DNA from: Brumicola pallidula DSM 14239 = ACAM 615
Lineage (GTDB): Bacteria; Pseudomonadota; Gammaproteobacteria; Enterobacterales; Alteromonadaceae
Assembly: GCF_000428905.1 (NCBI RefSeq)
Contig: NZ_AUAV01000017.1
Location: forward strand, 62,001 to 126,000
Direction of reading: 5' to 3'
DNA length: 64,000 nt
This document shows, in pieces, positions 9,661 through 21,164 of the stretch. The position numbers and the translations under genes are program-made. How positions within the stretch are numbered: position 1 is the first letter of the stretch; each line of letters opens with the position of its first letter. The notes under the pieces are model-generated. The model was not told the origin of the DNA. It saw only the letters and a program-made list of their open reading frames with translations, and did no database searches.

Positions 9661-9708
9661 ACACAAGATAGAGAGGTTTTGGCTTAGATGCAACCCAACA
9701 TATAGTGT
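9661..9708. promoter_or_regulatory. Pair of probable NrdR boxes upstream of nrdA (within the 9528-9922 gap)
   Basis: Against the NrdR consensus acaCwAtATaTwGtgt, bases 9693-9708 (ACCCAACATATAGTGT) match at 14 of 16 positions and bases 9661-9676 (ACACAAGATAGAGAGG) at 12 of 16. Their starts are 32 bp apart, about three helical turns, which is the spacing expected for cooperative NrdR tetramer binding in front of nrd operons. They lie 134-181 bp upstream of the nrdA start. The rest of the 395-bp gap is AT-rich and shows no coding potential. Confidence 0.7.
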
Positions 9709-9902
9709 TTTTTACTAATTTTGGCACTAGTTAATAGTTCAGTTAGTAGGGACTTACGATAACGCAACCAAATTGCCAAGGTTATATAGGATGCAACTTA
9801 ATTTTATTTATTTATTTTTTTGTAAAATAAATTAGTCTAAAAAGTGTTTCTTTATTCTTTTTTGTTTTAACTGAAATCGTTTATCTAGTGTTTAATAGTA
9901 TA

Positions 9903-9926
9903 ATAACCACTAGATATAGTGGTTAT
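9903..9926 (-). terminator. Perfect hairpin at the ubiG stop codon
   Basis: A 10-bp perfect inverted repeat (ATAACCACTA / TAGTGGTTAT) with a 4-nt loop includes the ubiG stop codon. There is no T-run behind it on the minus strand, so it may be an mRNA 3'-stabilising stem or a weak terminator rather than a canonical one. Confidence 0.45.
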
Positions 9927-10633
9927 AGAGGTTTTTCGCAATAAAGTATATAATTAACGTCGACATTTTTATCTGACAGATAATAGGTATTGTTAAGGGG
10001 GTTTAAATGTAAACCAGTTATGGCTTTTGGGACCAAGCTTGTGATGTCTATCCATCCCGTCATTTCAGCCGGAGTAATAAACTTCTTATGCTCATGGGTC
10101 CCTTTGGGAACCAGGTTAAGAACATACTCTGCGCCTAAAATTGCCATTACCCACGATTTTATATTTCTATTGATGGTAGAAAAGAAAATCCGACCTCCGG
10201 GCTTAACGATATTTGCACAAGCTCGAATAACAGAAGCAGGGTCGGGCACATGCTCTAGCATTTCTAAACAGGTAACAATGTCCTTACTTTCGGGGAAATC
10301 ACGCGCATAATCTTCCGCGCTGGTTAATTCATAACTTACATTGACGCCCGATTCCAGTCCGTGTAATTTTGCTACATCTAACGAATCTTTAGCTAAATCA
10401 ATGCCGGTTACTAAAGCACCAACCTTAGCCATCGATTCAGCAAGGATCCCGCCGCCGCATCCGACATCTAATATCTCTTTTGAAAACAATCCCTGCGACT
10501 TTTCCTCTATAAAAGAGAGTCGCACCGGATTTATATCGTGAAGAGGTTTAAACTCGCCATTAAGGTCCCACCATTTGGATGCTAAAGCGGAAAACTTCGC
10601 TATTTCATTGTTATCAACATTAACTGTAGCCAT
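9923..10633 (-). CDS. ubiG: Ubiquinone biosynthesis O-methyltransferase
   Basis: UbiG performs both O-methylations of the ubiquinone ring. The 236-residue product has the class I SAM-binding motif [12 protein letters not shown] near residue 60, the post-I and post-II motifs ([25 protein letters not shown]), and the [10 protein letters not shown] segment shared with E. coli UbiG. I place the start at the ATG at 10633 because a TGAGG Shine-Dalgarno lies 6 nt upstream; an ATG two codons earlier abuts that site. It is divergent from gyrA and separated from nrdA by the nrd promoter region, as in E. coli where ubiG lies between gyrA and nrdAB. Confidence 0.95.
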   Translation of the reverse strand: MATVNVDNNEIAKFSALASKWWDLNGEFKPLHDINPVRLSFIEEKSQGLFSKEILDVGCGGGILAESMAKVGALVTGIDLAKDSLDVAKLHGLESGVNVSYELTSAEDYARDFPESKDIVTCLEMLEHVPDPASVIRACANIVKPGGRIFFSTINRNIKSWVMAILGAEYVLNLVPKGTHEHKKFITPAEMTGWIDITSLVPKAITGLHLNPLNNTYYLSDKNVDVNYILYCEKPL

Positions 10634-10875
10634 GTCCATCCTCAAAGAATTATTGTTTTTTCAGTCTTTAACGCTGTGAAGCGCTTGAACTGACAATTTT
10701 TATACGAATTATTATGACATACATCTACATATTCAACAGCCTTAATGATAATATCTATTCGCCAAACCTTGGCTAAAATAACAAGTGAGCGGTTTACGTC
10801 AGATCAACGTCTATTTATAGAATAGATAGCATCAGTTTGTAAATGCTCTACAAATAATAAAGGACAGTGCAGTTC

Positions 10876-13524
10876 ATGACTGATAACGCTAAAGAAATCC
10901 TGCCGATTAATATCGAAGATGAATTAAAGAATTCTTACCTAGATTATGCGATGAGTGTCATCGTGGGTCGTGCTCTTCCCGACGTAAGAGATGGCTTAAA
11001 ACCAGTTCACCGCCGAGTTTTATTCGCGATGAATGAGTTGAAAAACGATTTCAACAAGCCTTATAAGAAGTCTGCTCGTGTCGTTGGTGACGTCATTGGT
11101 AAATATCACCCTCACGGTGACTCAGCCGTTTATGACACTATTGTTCGCATGGCTCAACACTTTTCACTACGCTACATGCTAGTTGACGGTCAAGGTAACT
11201 TTGGTTCGGTTGATGGTGATTCAGCTGCTGCAATGCGTTATACCGAAATTCGTATGTCAAAGATTGCGCATGAATTACTCGCTGATCTTGAAAAAGAAAC
11301 CGTTAATTTTGTACCAAACTATGATGGTCAAGAACACATTCCGGAGGTTCTACCCACTAGAGTGCCTAATTTATTGATTAATGGTTCATCTGGTATAGCG
11401 GTTGGCATGGCGACAAACATTCCGCCACATAATTTAACCGAAGTGGTAAACGGTTGTATTGAACTTATCAATAATCCCGATTTAAGTATCGATGAATTAT
11501 TAGACATCATTCCAGGCCCAGATTTCCCTACAGCAGCTTTTATTAGTGGTCGAAAAGGTATCGTAGAGGCTTATAAAACAGGTCGCGGTAAAATTTACTT
11601 GCGAGCTAGGGCTGAAATTGAACAAGAAGATAATGGTAAAGAAACTATCATTGTTCATGAACTGCCTTATCAGGTTAACAAAGCCCGCCTTATTGAAAAA
11701 ATTGCCGACTTAGTTAAAGAAAAACGCATTGAAGGTGTTTCTGCATTGCGTGATGAGTCTGATAAAGATGGCATGCGCATCGTCATTGAAGTCAAACGCA
11801 ATGAGTCAGGCGAAGTGTTATTAAACCACTTATATGCAAACACACAACTGCAAACTGTGTTTGGTATTAATATGGTTGCGTTGGATAACAAACAACCACG
11901 CATTTTTAACCTAAAAGAGATATTACAAAAGTTTGTATTACATCGTCGCGAAGTTGTTACTCGAAGAACTGTTTTCGAGTTGAAAAAAGCCCGCGATCGA
12001 GCTCATATTCTTGAAGGTCTTGCTATCGCGTTAGTCAACATTGACGCAATCATCGAAATGATCAAAGCGTCACAAAGCCCATCTGATGCGAAGAAATCAT
12101 TAGTTGCTCGCGGTTGGGATTTAGGTGATGTTGCAGAAATGCTTTCAAGAGCAGGTAACGACGCCGCTCGTCCTGATTGGTTAGCTCCAGATTTTGGTAT
12201 TCGCGAGGGACAATACTTCTTAACGGAAGAACAAGCTCAAGCAATCCTAGATTTGCGCTTAAACAAATTAACGGGTCTTGAGCACGATAAGATACTTGAC
12301 GAATATAAAGCCTTACTCGATATTATTGCAGAGCTATTACATATTTTAGCAAACTCAGAACGCTTAATGGAAATCATCCGTGAAGAGTTAGAAGCCATAC
12401 GCGATGAATTTGGTGACGAACGTCGCACAGAAATCACCGCAGCGACTCATGATATCGATATTGAAGATTTAATTGAACGCGAAGATGTGGTTGTTACTTT
12501 ATCTCGTGAAGGCTACGTTAAGTATCAGAAATTATCTGACTATGAAGCCCAGAGACGCGGTGGTAAAGGTAAGTCTGCAACGAAGATGAAGGGCGAAGAC
12601 TTTATTGAGAAGTTGCTAGTTGCTAATACTCATGATCATATACTTTGTTTCTCAACAAGAGGCAGATTATATTGGCTTAAGGTTTATCAATTGCCGCTTG
12701 CGAGCCGAAATGCGCGCGGTCGTCCAATTGTTAATATTCTTCCTCTTGAAGAAGGCGAGCGTATTACTGCAATCCTTCCAATTCAAGAATTTGAAGCTGG
12801 CAAATATGTATTTATGGCGACCACAAACGGTACGGTCAAGAAAACCGAGCTGACTCAGTATTCACGTCCAAGAGCTAACGGTATTATTGCGGTTAATCTA
12901 AATGACGGAAACGAATTAATTGGTGTTGACTTAACCGACGGACAAAGTGAAATAATGTTGTTCTCTGACGCTGGTAAAGTGGTTAGATTTAGTGAAGAGC
13001 AAGTTCGTCCAATGGGTAGAACAGCAACCGGTGTTCGCGGTATTCGCTTAATGGAAAATGAGAACGTTGTTTCCCTTATTGTTCCTCAAGGTGAAGGCGA
13101 TATTCTAACTGCTACTGAGAATGGTTTTGGTAAACGCACACCAATAGAGCAATACCCAGCTAAGAGCAGAGCAACTAAAGGCGTCGTTTCTATAAAAGTA
13201 TCAGAGCGAAATGGCCTTGTTGTTGGTGCTATTCAAGTAGACGAAAGTAAAGAAATCATGCTTATCAGTGACAAGGGTACGCTGGTTCGCACACGCGCCT
13301 CAGAAGTATCAACGGTTGGACGAAATACACAAGGTGTTCGCTTAATTAGAACAGCTGACGACGAACTTGTGGTCGCTCTTCAACGTATTGATGAGGTGGA
13401 ACAAGAAATACTCGAAGACATGGATAGAGAGTCGGTAGAGGACACTGTGCAAACGGCAGAATCTACTGAAGCAGATCCACCTAGTGAAATCCCTGATGCA
13501 GATACGCCATCTGACTCAGAATAA
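10876..13524 (+). CDS. gyrA: DNA gyrase subunit A
   Basis: The 882-residue GyrA subunit introduces negative supercoils with GyrB. Catalytic Tyr122 (AMRYTEIR) and the quinolone-resistance region with Ser83 and Asp87 ([10 protein letters not shown]) are at E. coli numbering, the quinolone-susceptible residue types. The C-terminal beta-pinwheel begins with the GyrA-box-like segment RRGGKGKS, and the tail is acidic and poorly conserved (ending ADTPSDSE), as in other gammaproteobacteria. A GTG three codons upstream is in frame, but the ATG at 10876 behind AAAGGACAG fits homologues. A clear terminator follows. Confidence 0.98.
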   Translation: MTDNAKEILPINIEDELKNSYLDYAMSVIVGRALPDVRDGLKPVHRRVLFAMNELKNDFNKPYKKSARVVGDVIGKYHPHGDSAVYDTIVRMAQHFSLRYMLVDGQGNFGSVDGDSAAAMRYTEIRMSKIAHELLADLEKETVNFVPNYDGQEHIPEVLPTRVPNLLINGSSGIAVGMATNIPPHNLTEVVNGCIELINNPDLSIDELLDIIPGPDFPTAAFISGRKGIVEAYKTGRGKIYLRARAEIEQEDNGKETIIVHELPYQVNKARLIEKIADLVKEKRIEGVSALRDESDKDGMRIVIEVKRNESGEVLLNHLYANTQLQTVFGINMVALDNKQPRIFNLKEILQKFVLHRREVVTRRTVFELKKARDRAHILEGLAIALVNIDAIIEMIKASQSPSDAKKSLVARGWDLGDVAEMLSRAGNDAARPDWLAPDFGIREGQYFLTEEQAQAILDLRLNKLTGLEHDKILDEYKALLDIIAELLHILANSERLMEIIREELEAIRDEFGDERRTEITAATHDIDIEDLIEREDVVVTLSREGYVKYQKLSDYEAQRRGGKGKSATKMKGEDFIEKLLVANTHDHILCFSTRGRLYWLKVYQLPLASRNARGRPIVNILPLEEGERITAILPIQEFEAGKYVFMATTNGTVKKTELTQYSRPRANGIIAVNLNDGNELIGVDLTDGQSEIMLFSDAGKVVRFSEEQVRPMGRTATGVRGIRLMENENVVSLIVPQGEGDILTATENGFGKRTPIEQYPAKSRATKGVVSIKVSERNGLVVGAIQVDESKEIMLISDKGTLVRTRASEVSTVGRNTQGVRLIRTADDELVVALQRIDEVEQEILEDMDRESVEDTVQTAESTEADPPSEIPDADTPSDSE

Positions 13525-13563
13525 GCATTAATTACGCAAAAAAGTAATTAGTTAAAGTGTATA

Positions 13564-13596
13564 AATAAGCGGCGTTTGGCCGCTTATTTTGTTTTT
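13564..13596 (+). terminator. Rho-independent terminator after gyrA
   Basis: A perfect 10-bp stem (AATAAGCGGC / GCCGCTTATT) with a 5-nt loop is followed by TTGTTTTT, 40 bp after the gyrA stop and just before serC. Confidence 0.9.
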
Positions 13597-13611
13597 GGAA
13601 GATGAAAGTTA

Positions 13612-14703
13612 ATGCAAAACATATTTAATTTTAGTGCCGGCCCCGCCATGCTTCCACAAGAAGTTATGCAGCAAGCTCAAGAAGAACTAATCAATTGGCA
13701 GGGGCTTGGTACCTCGGTAATGGAGGTGAGCCACCGAGGTAAGCCTTTTATAGAAGTAGCGGAGCAAGCTGAATCTGATCTTCGTGAACTACTTCAGATC
13801 CCTTCCAACTATACCGTCTTGTTTATGCATGGTGGTGGCAGAGGACAGTTTTCAGCAGTACCTTTGAATATTTCAACATCATTTGATTTAAGTCAGCATT
13901 TAGTATCTGGACAGTGGTCTATTGGCGCGGAACAAGAAGCACAAAAGTTTTGTCGTACCAGTATTGTTGCAACTAGTAAAAAGATTGACGGCAAAATGTA
14001 TGTACCAACACAAGACGAGTGGTCAATTGCTGAAGAGTCTGGTTATTTTCATTATTGCACTAATGAAACCGTAGACGGTGTTGAGATTAATTGGGTACCA
14101 AAATCTGCCAGCGGTAATGTCCCTATTGTGGCTGACATGTCTTCGAATATTCTATCAAAACCCATCAATATAGAAGATTTCGGGATTATTTATGCAGGAG
14201 CACAAAAAAATATAGGGCCATCAGGACTGTCAGTCGTGATTGTACGAAATGACCTTATAGGCAAGGCTAGAAAAGACACACCTGCAATTTTTAATTATCA
14301 GTTACAGGCAAACAGCGGATCGATGTATAACACGCCACCTACCTTTTCTTGGTACTTAGCTGGTTTGGTTTTTAAATGGCTAAAAGCGCAAGGCGGATTA
14401 GAAGCTATGGCGCAGTTAAATCTGCGAAAAAGCCACATTTTATATGAGCAAATTGATGCGACCGGTTTTTATAAAAATAATGTGCACAACGATTATCGTT
14501 CAAAAATGAATGTTACCTTCCAGTTGCGTGATGAGTCGCTCAATGATTTATTTTTAGAGCAAGCCGAATCTAACGGTTTAGTTGCATTGAAGGGGCATCG
14601 AGCGGTCGGCGGAATGCGGGCAAGTATATACAATGCAATGCCATTAGCAGGGGCTCAAGCATTAGCTGATTTTATGCAAGAATTTGAAAGGAAGAACGGA
14701 TAG
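13612..14703 (+). CDS. serC: Phosphoserine aminotransferase
   Basis: A 363-residue class V PLP aminotransferase converting 3-phosphohydroxypyruvate to phosphoserine (serine synthesis) and acting in pyridoxal phosphate synthesis. The N terminus (IFNFSAGPAMLP) is diagnostic, and the PLP Lys is Lys199 in YAGAQKNIGPSG. Length matches E. coli SerC (362). aroA begins directly at the base after the serC stop, reproducing the enterobacterial serC-aroA operon. The ribosome site GGAAGATGAAAG lies at the end of the gyrA terminator region. Confidence 0.97.
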   Translation: MQNIFNFSAGPAMLPQEVMQQAQEELINWQGLGTSVMEVSHRGKPFIEVAEQAESDLRELLQIPSNYTVLFMHGGGRGQFSAVPLNISTSFDLSQHLVSGQWSIGAEQEAQKFCRTSIVATSKKIDGKMYVPTQDEWSIAEESGYFHYCTNETVDGVEINWVPKSASGNVPIVADMSSNILSKPINIEDFGIIYAGAQKNIGPSGLSVVIVRNDLIGKARKDTPAIFNYQLQANSGSMYNTPPTFSWYLAGLVFKWLKAQGGLEAMAQLNLRKSHILYEQIDATGFYKNNVHNDYRSKMNVTFQLRDESLNDLFLEQAESNGLVALKGHRAVGGMRASIYNAMPLAGAQALADFMQEFERKNG

Positions 14704-15984
14704 ATGGAAAGTTTAACGCTTGAGCCTATTAGCCATGTCGAGGGCGAAATAAACGTTCCTGGTTCAAAAAGTTTATCAAACCGGGCCTTACTGCTAGCCG
14801 CTCTAGCAAAAGGCACAACCACACTGACCAACTTATTAGATAGTGATGATATAAAGCATATGTTAAATGCACTAACCCAATTAGGTGTTAGCTACCGTTT
14901 AAATGATAATAAAACTGAGTGCGAGGTTATTGGTCTTGGTGGTCAATTTTCGACGCATAAGCCACTCTCATTATTTCTCGGCAATGCAGGAACGGCTATG
15001 CGTCCACTTTGTGCAGCGCTAGCGTTTTCAGACGTTGACGTTGAGTTGACTGGCGAGCCACGCATGGAAGAACGACCTATTGGTGATTTAGTCGATGAGT
15101 TAATTAATGCGGGCGCGGACATAAGTTATAAAAAAAATAAAGGTTATCCACCGCTGCGCATTAAAGGTAGTAAATTAGAAACTACGTCATTCAACATTGA
15201 CGGCTCTGTTTCAAGTCAGTTTTTAACGTCGCTATTAATGGCGGCACCTCTGCTTGAGCATGAAGTGAGTATTAATATTGTAGGGGAACTCGTTTCCAAG
15301 CCATACATTGATATTACGCTCAAGACGATGGCCACTTTTGGGGTTAGCGTCTTGAACACTAACTACCAGTCTTTTATTATTAAAGCGGGACAACAATATC
15401 AGTCACCTGGTACCTTTCTTGTCGAGGGAGACGCATCTTCCGCGTCATATTTCTTAGCAGCGGGTGCAATAAAAGGGGGCACGGTTAAAGTCACCGGCGT
15501 GGGTAGAAATTCGATTCAAGGCGATATTGCATTTGCTGATGTACTTGAAAAAATGGGCGCAAAGATAACTTGGGGTGACGACTTCATATCGGTAACGGGT
15601 GCTCCGTTAAGTGCTGTCGATATGGATATGAATCATATACCCGATGCTGCAATGACCATAGCAACAACTGCGTTATTTGCTAAAGGGACAACCTGTATTT
15701 CAAATGTGTATAATTGGCGTGTAAAGGAAACTGATCGCTTACATGCAATGGCAACTGAATTAAGAAAAGTCGGTGCTATGGTTGAAGAAGGACATGATTA
15801 TATTAAAATCACGCCACCGGAACAGCTTAAATATGTAGCAATTGATACGTATAATGATCACCGAGTCGCGATGTGCTTTTCATTGTTAGCTTTGGGTAAT
15901 GTTGGCATCACAATTAATGATCCCGGATGCACAGCTAAAACCTTCCCTCGCTATTTTGACGAATTTCGTAAAATAGCGAGGTAA
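14704..15984 (+). CDS. aroA: 3-phosphoshikimate 1-carboxyvinyltransferase (EPSP synthase, class I)
   Basis: The 426-residue shikimate-pathway enzyme transferring enolpyruvate from PEP to shikimate-3-phosphate. Diagnostic motifs are [13 protein letters not shown] near residue 20, [13 protein letters not shown] (the class I, glyphosate-sensitive form of the PEP loop) and [10 protein letters not shown] near the C terminus. It starts at the base after the serC stop (TAGATG), so the two are translationally coupled. cmk follows after about 126 bp. Confidence 0.97.
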   Translation: MESLTLEPISHVEGEINVPGSKSLSNRALLLAALAKGTTTLTNLLDSDDIKHMLNALTQLGVSYRLNDNKTECEVIGLGGQFSTHKPLSLFLGNAGTAMRPLCAALAFSDVDVELTGEPRMEERPIGDLVDELINAGADISYKKNKGYPPLRIKGSKLETTSFNIDGSVSSQFLTSLLMAAPLLEHEVSINIVGELVSKPYIDITLKTMATFGVSVLNTNYQSFIIKAGQQYQSPGTFLVEGDASSASYFLAAGAIKGGTVKVTGVGRNSIQGDIAFADVLEKMGAKITWGDDFISVTGAPLSAVDMDMNHIPDAAMTIATTALFAKGTTCISNVYNWRVKETDRLHAMATELRKVGAMVEEGHDYIKITPPEQLKYVAIDTYNDHRVAMCFSLLALGNVGITINDPGCTAKTFPRYFDEFRKIAR

Positions 15985-16110
15985 ATAGTGTTCGCATAAA
16001 TTAGCAAATAGCTAGTTTCAAGGCAGTTGAATGTCCTTAAAGCATTGCACTGTTGGCACATGTGCGTATAATTGTCGCGTTTTTCGGCCAGCAAACGTAA
16101 TGGAGTAATT

Positions 16111-16797
16111 ATGCAAAAAGTGCCAGTCGTAACTGTTGACGGACCCAGCGGAGCGGGGAAAGGGACCCTAAGCACGCTTTTAGCTGAACATTATCAGTGG
16201 CAATTCCTAGACAGCGGTGCAATTTATAGAGTGCTAGCTGTAGCAACAACACATCATGGTATTGAGCCTGATGACGAAGTTGGTATCGTGCCATTAGCTG
16301 CTAGTTTGGACGTCACTTTTGACACCCAAAATGGAGTAACCCGGGTTATCTTAGAAGGTGAGGATGTTACTGACGATATTCGAACCGAAGAAGTGGGTTC
16401 GGTTGCCTCAAAAGTAGCTGCTTTGCCAACCGTAAGAGAGGCGCTTTTAAGAAGACAAAGGGCGTTTGCCGAAGCGCCAGGACTGGTCGCAGATGGCAGA
16501 GATATGGGCACTGTGGTGTTTCCAAATGCGGATGTAAAAATATTTTTGACAGCAAGCGCTGAATCGAGAGCGCAAAGACGATACGATCAGTTGAAACTTA
16601 AAGGTTATGATGTTAACCTTTCGCGCCTTTTATCGGATATACAAGCTCGAGATGAGCGTGATTCAAATCGTTCGGTTGCTCCCTTAGTTGCGGCAAACGA
16701 CGCTTTAGTACTTGATTCTACCTCAATGGGTATAAAGCAAGTTCTTGATAAGGCAAAAGATTTCATTGAAGCCAAGCTGTTTGGTGGAAATGTTTAA
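16111..16797 (+). CDS. cmk: Cytidylate kinase
   Basis: A 228-residue nucleoside monophosphate kinase phosphorylating CMP and dCMP. It has the P-loop GPSGAGKGT at residues 10-18, the DSGAIYR acceptor motif and [13 protein letters not shown]. The open frame extends 13 codons upstream, but the ATG at 16111 behind AATGGAGTAATT matches homologues. It lies between aroA and rpsA, the standard gammaproteobacterial order. Confidence 0.96.
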   Translation: MQKVPVVTVDGPSGAGKGTLSTLLAEHYQWQFLDSGAIYRVLAVATTHHGIEPDDEVGIVPLAASLDVTFDTQNGVTRVILEGEDVTDDIRTEEVGSVASKVAALPTVREALLRRQRAFAEAPGLVADGRDMGTVVFPNADVKIFLTASAESRAQRRYDQLKLKGYDVNLSRLLSDIQARDERDSNRSVAPLVAANDALVLDSTSMGIKQVLDKAKDFIEAKLFGGNV

Positions 16798-16884
16798 AGA
16801 CTGTTGTTAGGACGACGACGGTATCATTAACAACCCCGTAACCCCACGGATGATATTACGGATTAAAAAAGACTATCAAATAAT
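16798..16884 (+). promoter_or_regulatory. rpsA leader without canonical Shine-Dalgarno
   Basis: The 87 bp before rpsA contain a small stem CCGTAA (16836-16841) / TTACGG (16856-16861) whose loop includes GGA, and then an A-rich single-stranded stretch reaching the ATG with no GGAG-type ribosome site. In E. coli the rpsA leader likewise lacks a good Shine-Dalgarno and folds into hairpins that permit S1 autoregulation; assigning that role here is inference from position and this structure. Confidence 0.5.
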
Positions 16885-18558
16885 ATGACTGAAAATTTTG
16901 CACAACTTTTTGAAGAAAGCTTACAACAGATAGAAACTCGCCCAGGCGCAATCGTTAAAGGTACCGTAGTATCTATCGATAAGGACATTGTTCTTGTTGA
17001 CGCTGGCTTGAAATCAGAAAGTGCTATTCCGGTAGACCAATTTAAAGCGGCTGACGGTTCATTAGAAATCGCTGTTGGTGATGTTGTTGACGTTGCATTA
17101 GATGCAATCGAAGATGGTTTCGGTGAAACTATTCTTTCTCGTGAGAAAGCGAAACGCCACGAAGCGTGGGTTGAGCTTGAAAGAGCTTACGAAGAGAAAG
17201 AAACCATTAAAGGTGTTATCAACGGTAAAGTTAAGGGTGGTTTCACAGTTGAAGTTAATACTGTACGCGCATTCTTACCAGGTTCACTTGTTGATGTTCG
17301 TCCTGTTCGTGAAACAGTACATCTTGAAGGCAAAGAATTAGAATTTAAAGTTATTAAGCTCGATGCTAAGCGTAATAACGTTGTTGTATCTCGTCGTGCA
17401 GTTATCGAAGCAGAGAGCAGCGCAGAACGTGATCAACTTCTTTCTAACTTGGAAGAAGGCGATGAAGTTAAAGGTATCGTTAAGAACCTCACTGACTATG
17501 GCGCGTTCGTAGACTTAGGTGGTGTAGATGGTCTTCTACACATCACAGATATGGCTTGGAAGCGCGTTAAGCACCCAAGTGAAATCGTTAATGTTGGTGA
17601 TGAAATCAACGTTAAAGTACTGAAGTTTGATAAAGAAAAGTCACGCGTTTCATTAGGCATGAAGCAAATGGGCAACGATCCATGGCAAGAAATTGCTAAC
17701 CGTTACCCTGAAGGCGCTCGTTTAAGTGGTGCAGTCACCAACTTAACTGACTACGGTTGCTTTGTAGAAATTGAAGACGGTGTTGAAGGTCTAGTTCACG
17801 TTTCAGAAATGGATTGGACTAACAAAAATATTCACCCATCTAAAGTCGTTAATCTTGGCGATGTTGTTGAAGTTATGGTACTTGAAATTGACGAAGAGCG
17901 TCGTCGTATTTCTCTTGGTCTTAAACAGTGCATTGATAATCCTTGGGAAACATTCGCTAAGTCACACGAAAAAGGTGACAAAGTGTCTGGTAAGATCAAG
18001 TCAATTACGGACTTCGGTATCTTTATTGGCCTTGACGGCGGTATTGACGGTCTTGTTCACTTATCTGACATTTCATGGCAGAAAACCGGTGAAGACGCCG
18101 TTCGTGACTATAAGAAAGGTGACGAAATTTCAGCTGTTGTTCTCCAAGTTGACCCAGAACGTGAGCGTATCTCACTAGGTGTTAAACAAATTGAAGAAGA
18201 CCCATTCAATAAGTATCTGACAGATAACAAGAAAGGTGCTATTGTTAATGGAACAGTAATTGAGGCCGATGCTAAAGGTGTAACAGTTCAACTTGGTGAA
18301 GAAGTTGTTGGTTATATCCGTATTGGTGACCTTACACGCGATAGAGTGGAAGATGCTGGTGAAGTAGTGAAGGTTGGTGATGCAATCGATGCTAAATTCA
18401 TGGGTGTTGACCGTAAGAACCGCATTGTTAATCTTTCGGTTAAGGCTAAAGATCACGCTGATGAAAAAGAAGCGATTGATAGTGTTAACAACAAGACTGA
18501 CGAGGCTGGTTTTGCTAGCGCGATGGCAGAAGCATTTAAAGCTGCTAAAGGCGAGTAA
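16885..18558 (+). CDS. rpsA: 30S ribosomal protein S1
   Basis: A 557-residue protein made of six S1/OB-fold repeats, the same length as E. coli S1. The first two repeats bind the ribosome and the last four bind mRNA; repeats are visible through recurring G-x-V-x-(N/S)-(L/I)-T-D-(Y/F)-G-x-F and LVHxS patterns ([38 protein letters not shown]). The coding sequence is rich in GTT, GGT and CGT codons typical of highly expressed genes here. It is followed by a hairpin and then ihfB. Confidence 0.98.
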   Translation: MTENFAQLFEESLQQIETRPGAIVKGTVVSIDKDIVLVDAGLKSESAIPVDQFKAADGSLEIAVGDVVDVALDAIEDGFGETILSREKAKRHEAWVELERAYEEKETIKGVINGKVKGGFTVEVNTVRAFLPGSLVDVRPVRETVHLEGKELEFKVIKLDAKRNNVVVSRRAVIEAESSAERDQLLSNLEEGDEVKGIVKNLTDYGAFVDLGGVDGLLHITDMAWKRVKHPSEIVNVGDEINVKVLKFDKEKSRVSLGMKQMGNDPWQEIANRYPEGARLSGAVTNLTDYGCFVEIEDGVEGLVHVSEMDWTNKNIHPSKVVNLGDVVEVMVLEIDEERRRISLGLKQCIDNPWETFAKSHEKGDKVSGKIKSITDFGIFIGLDGGIDGLVHLSDISWQKTGEDAVRDYKKGDEISAVVLQVDPERERISLGVKQIEEDPFNKYLTDNKKGAIVNGTVIEADAKGVTVQLGEEVVGYIRIGDLTRDRVEDAGEVVKVGDAIDAKFMGVDRKNRIVNLSVKAKDHADEKEAIDSVNNKTDEAGFASAMAEAFKAAKGE

Positions 18559-18566
18559 TGCAATTC

Positions 18567-18589
18567 GGAGCGACAGTCCCTGTCGCTCC
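18567..18589 (+). terminator. GC-rich hairpin between rpsA and ihfB
   Basis: A perfect 9-bp stem GGAGCGACA / TGTCGCTCC with a 5-nt loop starts 8 bp after the rpsA stop. It is followed only by AATTTCTCCC, so it may attenuate transcription rather than stop it, allowing lower expression of ihfB. Confidence 0.6.
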
Positions 18590-18635
18590 AATTTCTCCCT
18601 GGTTGCTGTATATCATTCTTAAATAGGAGATTGGC

Positions 18636-18914
18636 GTGACCAAATCAGAACTTATAGATCGTTTAGGCGAGAAAGCACAGCACCTGCAGGGTAAAGAGCT
18701 TGAACTTGCAATTAAAGAGTTATTAGAACAAATGGCCCAAACTCTTCAACGCGGTGAACGCATTGAAATAAGAGGTTTTGGCAGTTTTTCATTACATTAC
18801 CGTTCACCTCGCACAGGTCGTAACCCTAAAACAGGAGAGACTGTAGAGTTAACGGGTAAACATGTACCGCATTTTAAAGCAGGCAAGGAACTCAGAGATA
18901 GAGTCGACCTGTAA
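18636..18914 (+). CDS. ihfB: Integration host factor subunit beta
   Basis: A 92-residue HU/IHF-family DNA-bending protein that pairs with IhfA. It aligns throughout with E. coli IHF-beta, including [20 protein letters not shown] (the DNA-intercalating arm) and [13 protein letters not shown]. It uses a GTG start preceded by AGGAGATTGGC. Its position after rpsA is the conserved order. Confidence 0.97.
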   Translation: MTKSELIDRLGEKAQHLQGKELELAIKELLEQMAQTLQRGERIEIRGFGSFSLHYRSPRTGRNPKTGETVELTGKHVPHFKAGKELRDRVDL

Positions 18915-18945
18915 ATATTCGCTATTCAGTAATCAAGGCTATTCG

Positions 18946-19206
18946 ATGAAAGGAATAATCGTTGTCGTTGTCATTATCATGTTATTAATGATATCGATTG
19001 TTATTGGTTCTCAAAATACCCAGATGATTACCGTCAATTACCTCGTCGCTAAAGCTGAGTTAAGAGTCTCTACGTTTATGGTTGTCACCATAGCATTGGG
19101 TTTCTTAATTGGTTTTTTGATGATGCTACTCCGTTTTCTAGGCCTCAAAATGCAAAATACACTTTTGCAACGAAGGCTGAAGAAGCTATCAAAAGATTCC
19201 GCATAA
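18946..19206 (+). CDS. lapA: Lipopolysaccharide assembly protein A (LapA/YciS)
   Basis: An 86-residue inner-membrane protein with two transmembrane helices (about residues 2-22 and 42-66) and the LapA pattern NTQMITVNYLVAKAELRVS between them. With LapB and FtsH it regulates LpxC degradation and hence LPS synthesis. The frame extends upstream into ihfB, but the ATG at 18946 behind CAAGGC fits homologues. It is directly followed by lapB with no gap. Confidence 0.92.
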   Translation: MKGIIVVVVIIMLLMISIVIGSQNTQMITVNYLVAKAELRVSTFMVVTIALGFLIGFLMMLLRFLGLKMQNTLLQRRLKKLSKDSA

Positions 19207-20379
19207 ATGTTAGAAGCATTATTTTTAGCGTTGCCAGTTGCAGTTGCATACGGTTGGGTAATGGGCCGAAACAGCCTCAGGAAAGCCCAACGTAGACAGT
19301 CCTCTATTCTTTCAAAACACTATTACAGGGGCTTAAATTTTTTACTCTCCGATCAACCCGATAAAGCGGTTGATACCCTTATGAAAATGATCAGTGTTAA
19401 TAATGATACCGTTGAAACTCATATCGCAATGGGCAACTTCTTTAGACACCGAGGTGAATTAGACAGAGCGATCAGAGTCCATCAAAACCTAATCAGTAGA
19501 GACGAAATAAGTAATAAGCAAGAGGCTCTCGCCCTCTTGGAGTTGGGAACTGACTACTTACTGGCTGGCTTTTTGGAACGAGCCGAAGGCGTATTTTTAC
19601 AATTATTAGAACAGACTCAACACTTTGATGTAGCCCAGCAAAAACTGTTTAATATTTATCAAGTGACCAAAGAGTGGAACAAGGCGATTGAGTTAGCAAG
19701 TACTAGTATTCAGATAACGCCAAACGACAAACACTTGTACGTTTTGCTCTCTCACTTTTATTGTGAACAAGCCAAAGCATTGCTTGAAGAAAACAAAAAA
19801 GATGAAGCCACTTCGCTATTGAAAAAAGCAATTATGATAGATGGTAGTCAAGTGCGAGCATGGCTAGATCTTGGAAAACTGGCACTTGCCTCAGAAAATT
19901 ATAAAGAAGGTTTTGCGTACTTATCCGAAATACCCAAGCGTGACTTAGATTGGTTAAGTGAAGCGATCCCCTTGTTAGAAGAATGGGCGAGTAAAACAGA
20001 TGGTTGGGAGCAGTTAGAAAAACTGTTAGAACCTTATTGGCAAAAATGTGCCTCATCTTATATTGCTAAAGTGAATATTATTGCTCGCAACGGCGACAAT
20101 GAACATGCTATTGATATTCTCGTCTCGCAGTTGCAGAAACACCCGACTATGCGCGGATTCAAAACACTACTAAAGCTCTATGAAGACAACTTCAGTGATG
20201 CTAAAAAAGCGCAAGAAAGTTTAAGTCACTTACAATCGCTTCTCGACAAGCAAATAAGTCAACGTCCTAAATATAGATGCAACAGCTGCGGTTTCTCTGG
20301 TCGTCAATTGCATTGGCTCTGTCCTGCCTGTAAAACTTGGTCCAGCATTAAACCTATTAAAGGCCTAGACGGAGAATAA
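19207..20379 (+). CDS. lapB: Lipopolysaccharide assembly protein B (LapB/YciM)
   Basis: A 390-residue membrane-anchored adaptor with one N-terminal transmembrane helix, a series of TPR repeats (about residues 35-330) and a C-terminal rubredoxin-like zinc module with two CxxC pairs (CNSCGFSG ... CPACKTW). LapB brings LpxC to FtsH for degradation. Length equals the E. coli protein (389). It abuts lapA and is followed 7 bp later by pyrF, the E. coli order lapA-lapB-pyrF. Confidence 0.95.
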   Translation: MLEALFLALPVAVAYGWVMGRNSLRKAQRRQSSILSKHYYRGLNFLLSDQPDKAVDTLMKMISVNNDTVETHIAMGNFFRHRGELDRAIRVHQNLISRDEISNKQEALALLELGTDYLLAGFLERAEGVFLQLLEQTQHFDVAQQKLFNIYQVTKEWNKAIELASTSIQITPNDKHLYVLLSHFYCEQAKALLEENKKDEATSLLKKAIMIDGSQVRAWLDLGKLALASENYKEGFAYLSEIPKRDLDWLSEAIPLLEEWASKTDGWEQLEKLLEPYWQKCASSYIAKVNIIARNGDNEHAIDILVSQLQKHPTMRGFKTLLKLYEDNFSDAKKAQESLSHLQSLLDKQISQRPKYRCNSCGFSGRQLHWLCPACKTWSSIKPIKGLDGE

Positions 20380-20386
20380 TATCAGT

Positions 20387-21106
20387 ATGTCTTTAACTTC
20401 TTGCGACCCTAAAGTAATTGTTGCTCTTGATTTTGATAATCAAAACGCTGCAAATGAGTTGATCTTAAAGCTCGATCCAAATGCATGTCGTTTGAAAATT
20501 GGTAAGGAAATGTTTACTTATTTCGGGCCCGATTGGGTTAAGAAAGTGGTTGCATTAGGCTTTGACGTTTTCCTAGATCTAAAATTTCATGACATACCCA
20601 ATACAGTAGCTAAAGCGGTTAAAGCAGCCGCTTCATTGGGTGTTTGGATGGTCAACGTGCACGCCAGCGGTGGTCCAGATATGATGAAGGCTGCCATCAA
20701 AGCACTCAAAGAGACTGGAACAAATAGACCTTTGTTGACAGCGGTCACGGTTTTAACCAGCATGGACCAAAACCAATTGGATTCAGTGGTGGGTAATATA
20801 CAAATTAGTGAGCAAGTTAAACGCTTAGCGTTGTTGACCCAAGAGTGCGGTTTAGATGGGGTCGTATGTTCTGCTCAGGAAGCTATTGAGTTAAGAAAGG
20901 TACTGAATAATGATTTTTTATTAGTGACGCCTGGTATTAGGCCGATTGGCTCAAAAACAGGGGACCAAGTGAGAATTGCAACACCGTTAAGCGCTCTTCA
21001 AAGTGGTGTTAATTATTTAGTTATAGGTCGACCTATAACTCAAGCAACTGATCCTCTTAGTAGTTTGAATGACATTAACGCTTCAATTTGTCACTTCGCT
21101 AAATAG
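20387..21106 (+). CDS. pyrF: Orotidine 5'-phosphate decarboxylase
   Basis: A 239-residue TIM-barrel enzyme producing UMP. The catalytic segment is [11 protein letters not shown] (Asp64, Lys66), and the phosphate-binding end VIGRPIT with PGIRP is present. It starts 7 bp after lapB; the Shine-Dalgarno is the GGAG at the lapB stop. It closes the serC-to-pyrF run and is followed by a terminator. Confidence 0.97.
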   Translation: MSLTSCDPKVIVALDFDNQNAANELILKLDPNACRLKIGKEMFTYFGPDWVKKVVALGFDVFLDLKFHDIPNTVAKAVKAAASLGVWMVNVHASGGPDMMKAAIKALKETGTNRPLLTAVTVLTSMDQNQLDSVVGNIQISEQVKRLALLTQECGLDGVVCSAQEAIELRKVLNNDFLLVTPGIRPIGSKTGDQVRIATPLSALQSGVNYLVIGRPITQATDPLSSLNDINASICHFAK

Positions 21107-21117
21107 TACTCATTTAT

Positions 21118-21144
21118 AAAAAAGGAGCCTAAATCGGCTCCTTT
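21118..21144. terminator. Terminator between pyrF and ald
   Basis: A perfect 9-bp stem AAAGGAGCC / GGCTCCTTT with a 6-nt loop. On the minus strand it is followed by a run of T (A-run at 21118-21123 on plus), making it a strong terminator for ald; on the plus strand the T-tract is short but it may also serve pyrF. Confidence 0.85.
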
Positions 21145-21164
21145 GATACTTATAATGGTAATAC

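Noticed and set aside
11115-11140. Quinolone-resistance changes in gyrA
   Set aside because: Ser83 and Asp87 are both the wild-type residues.
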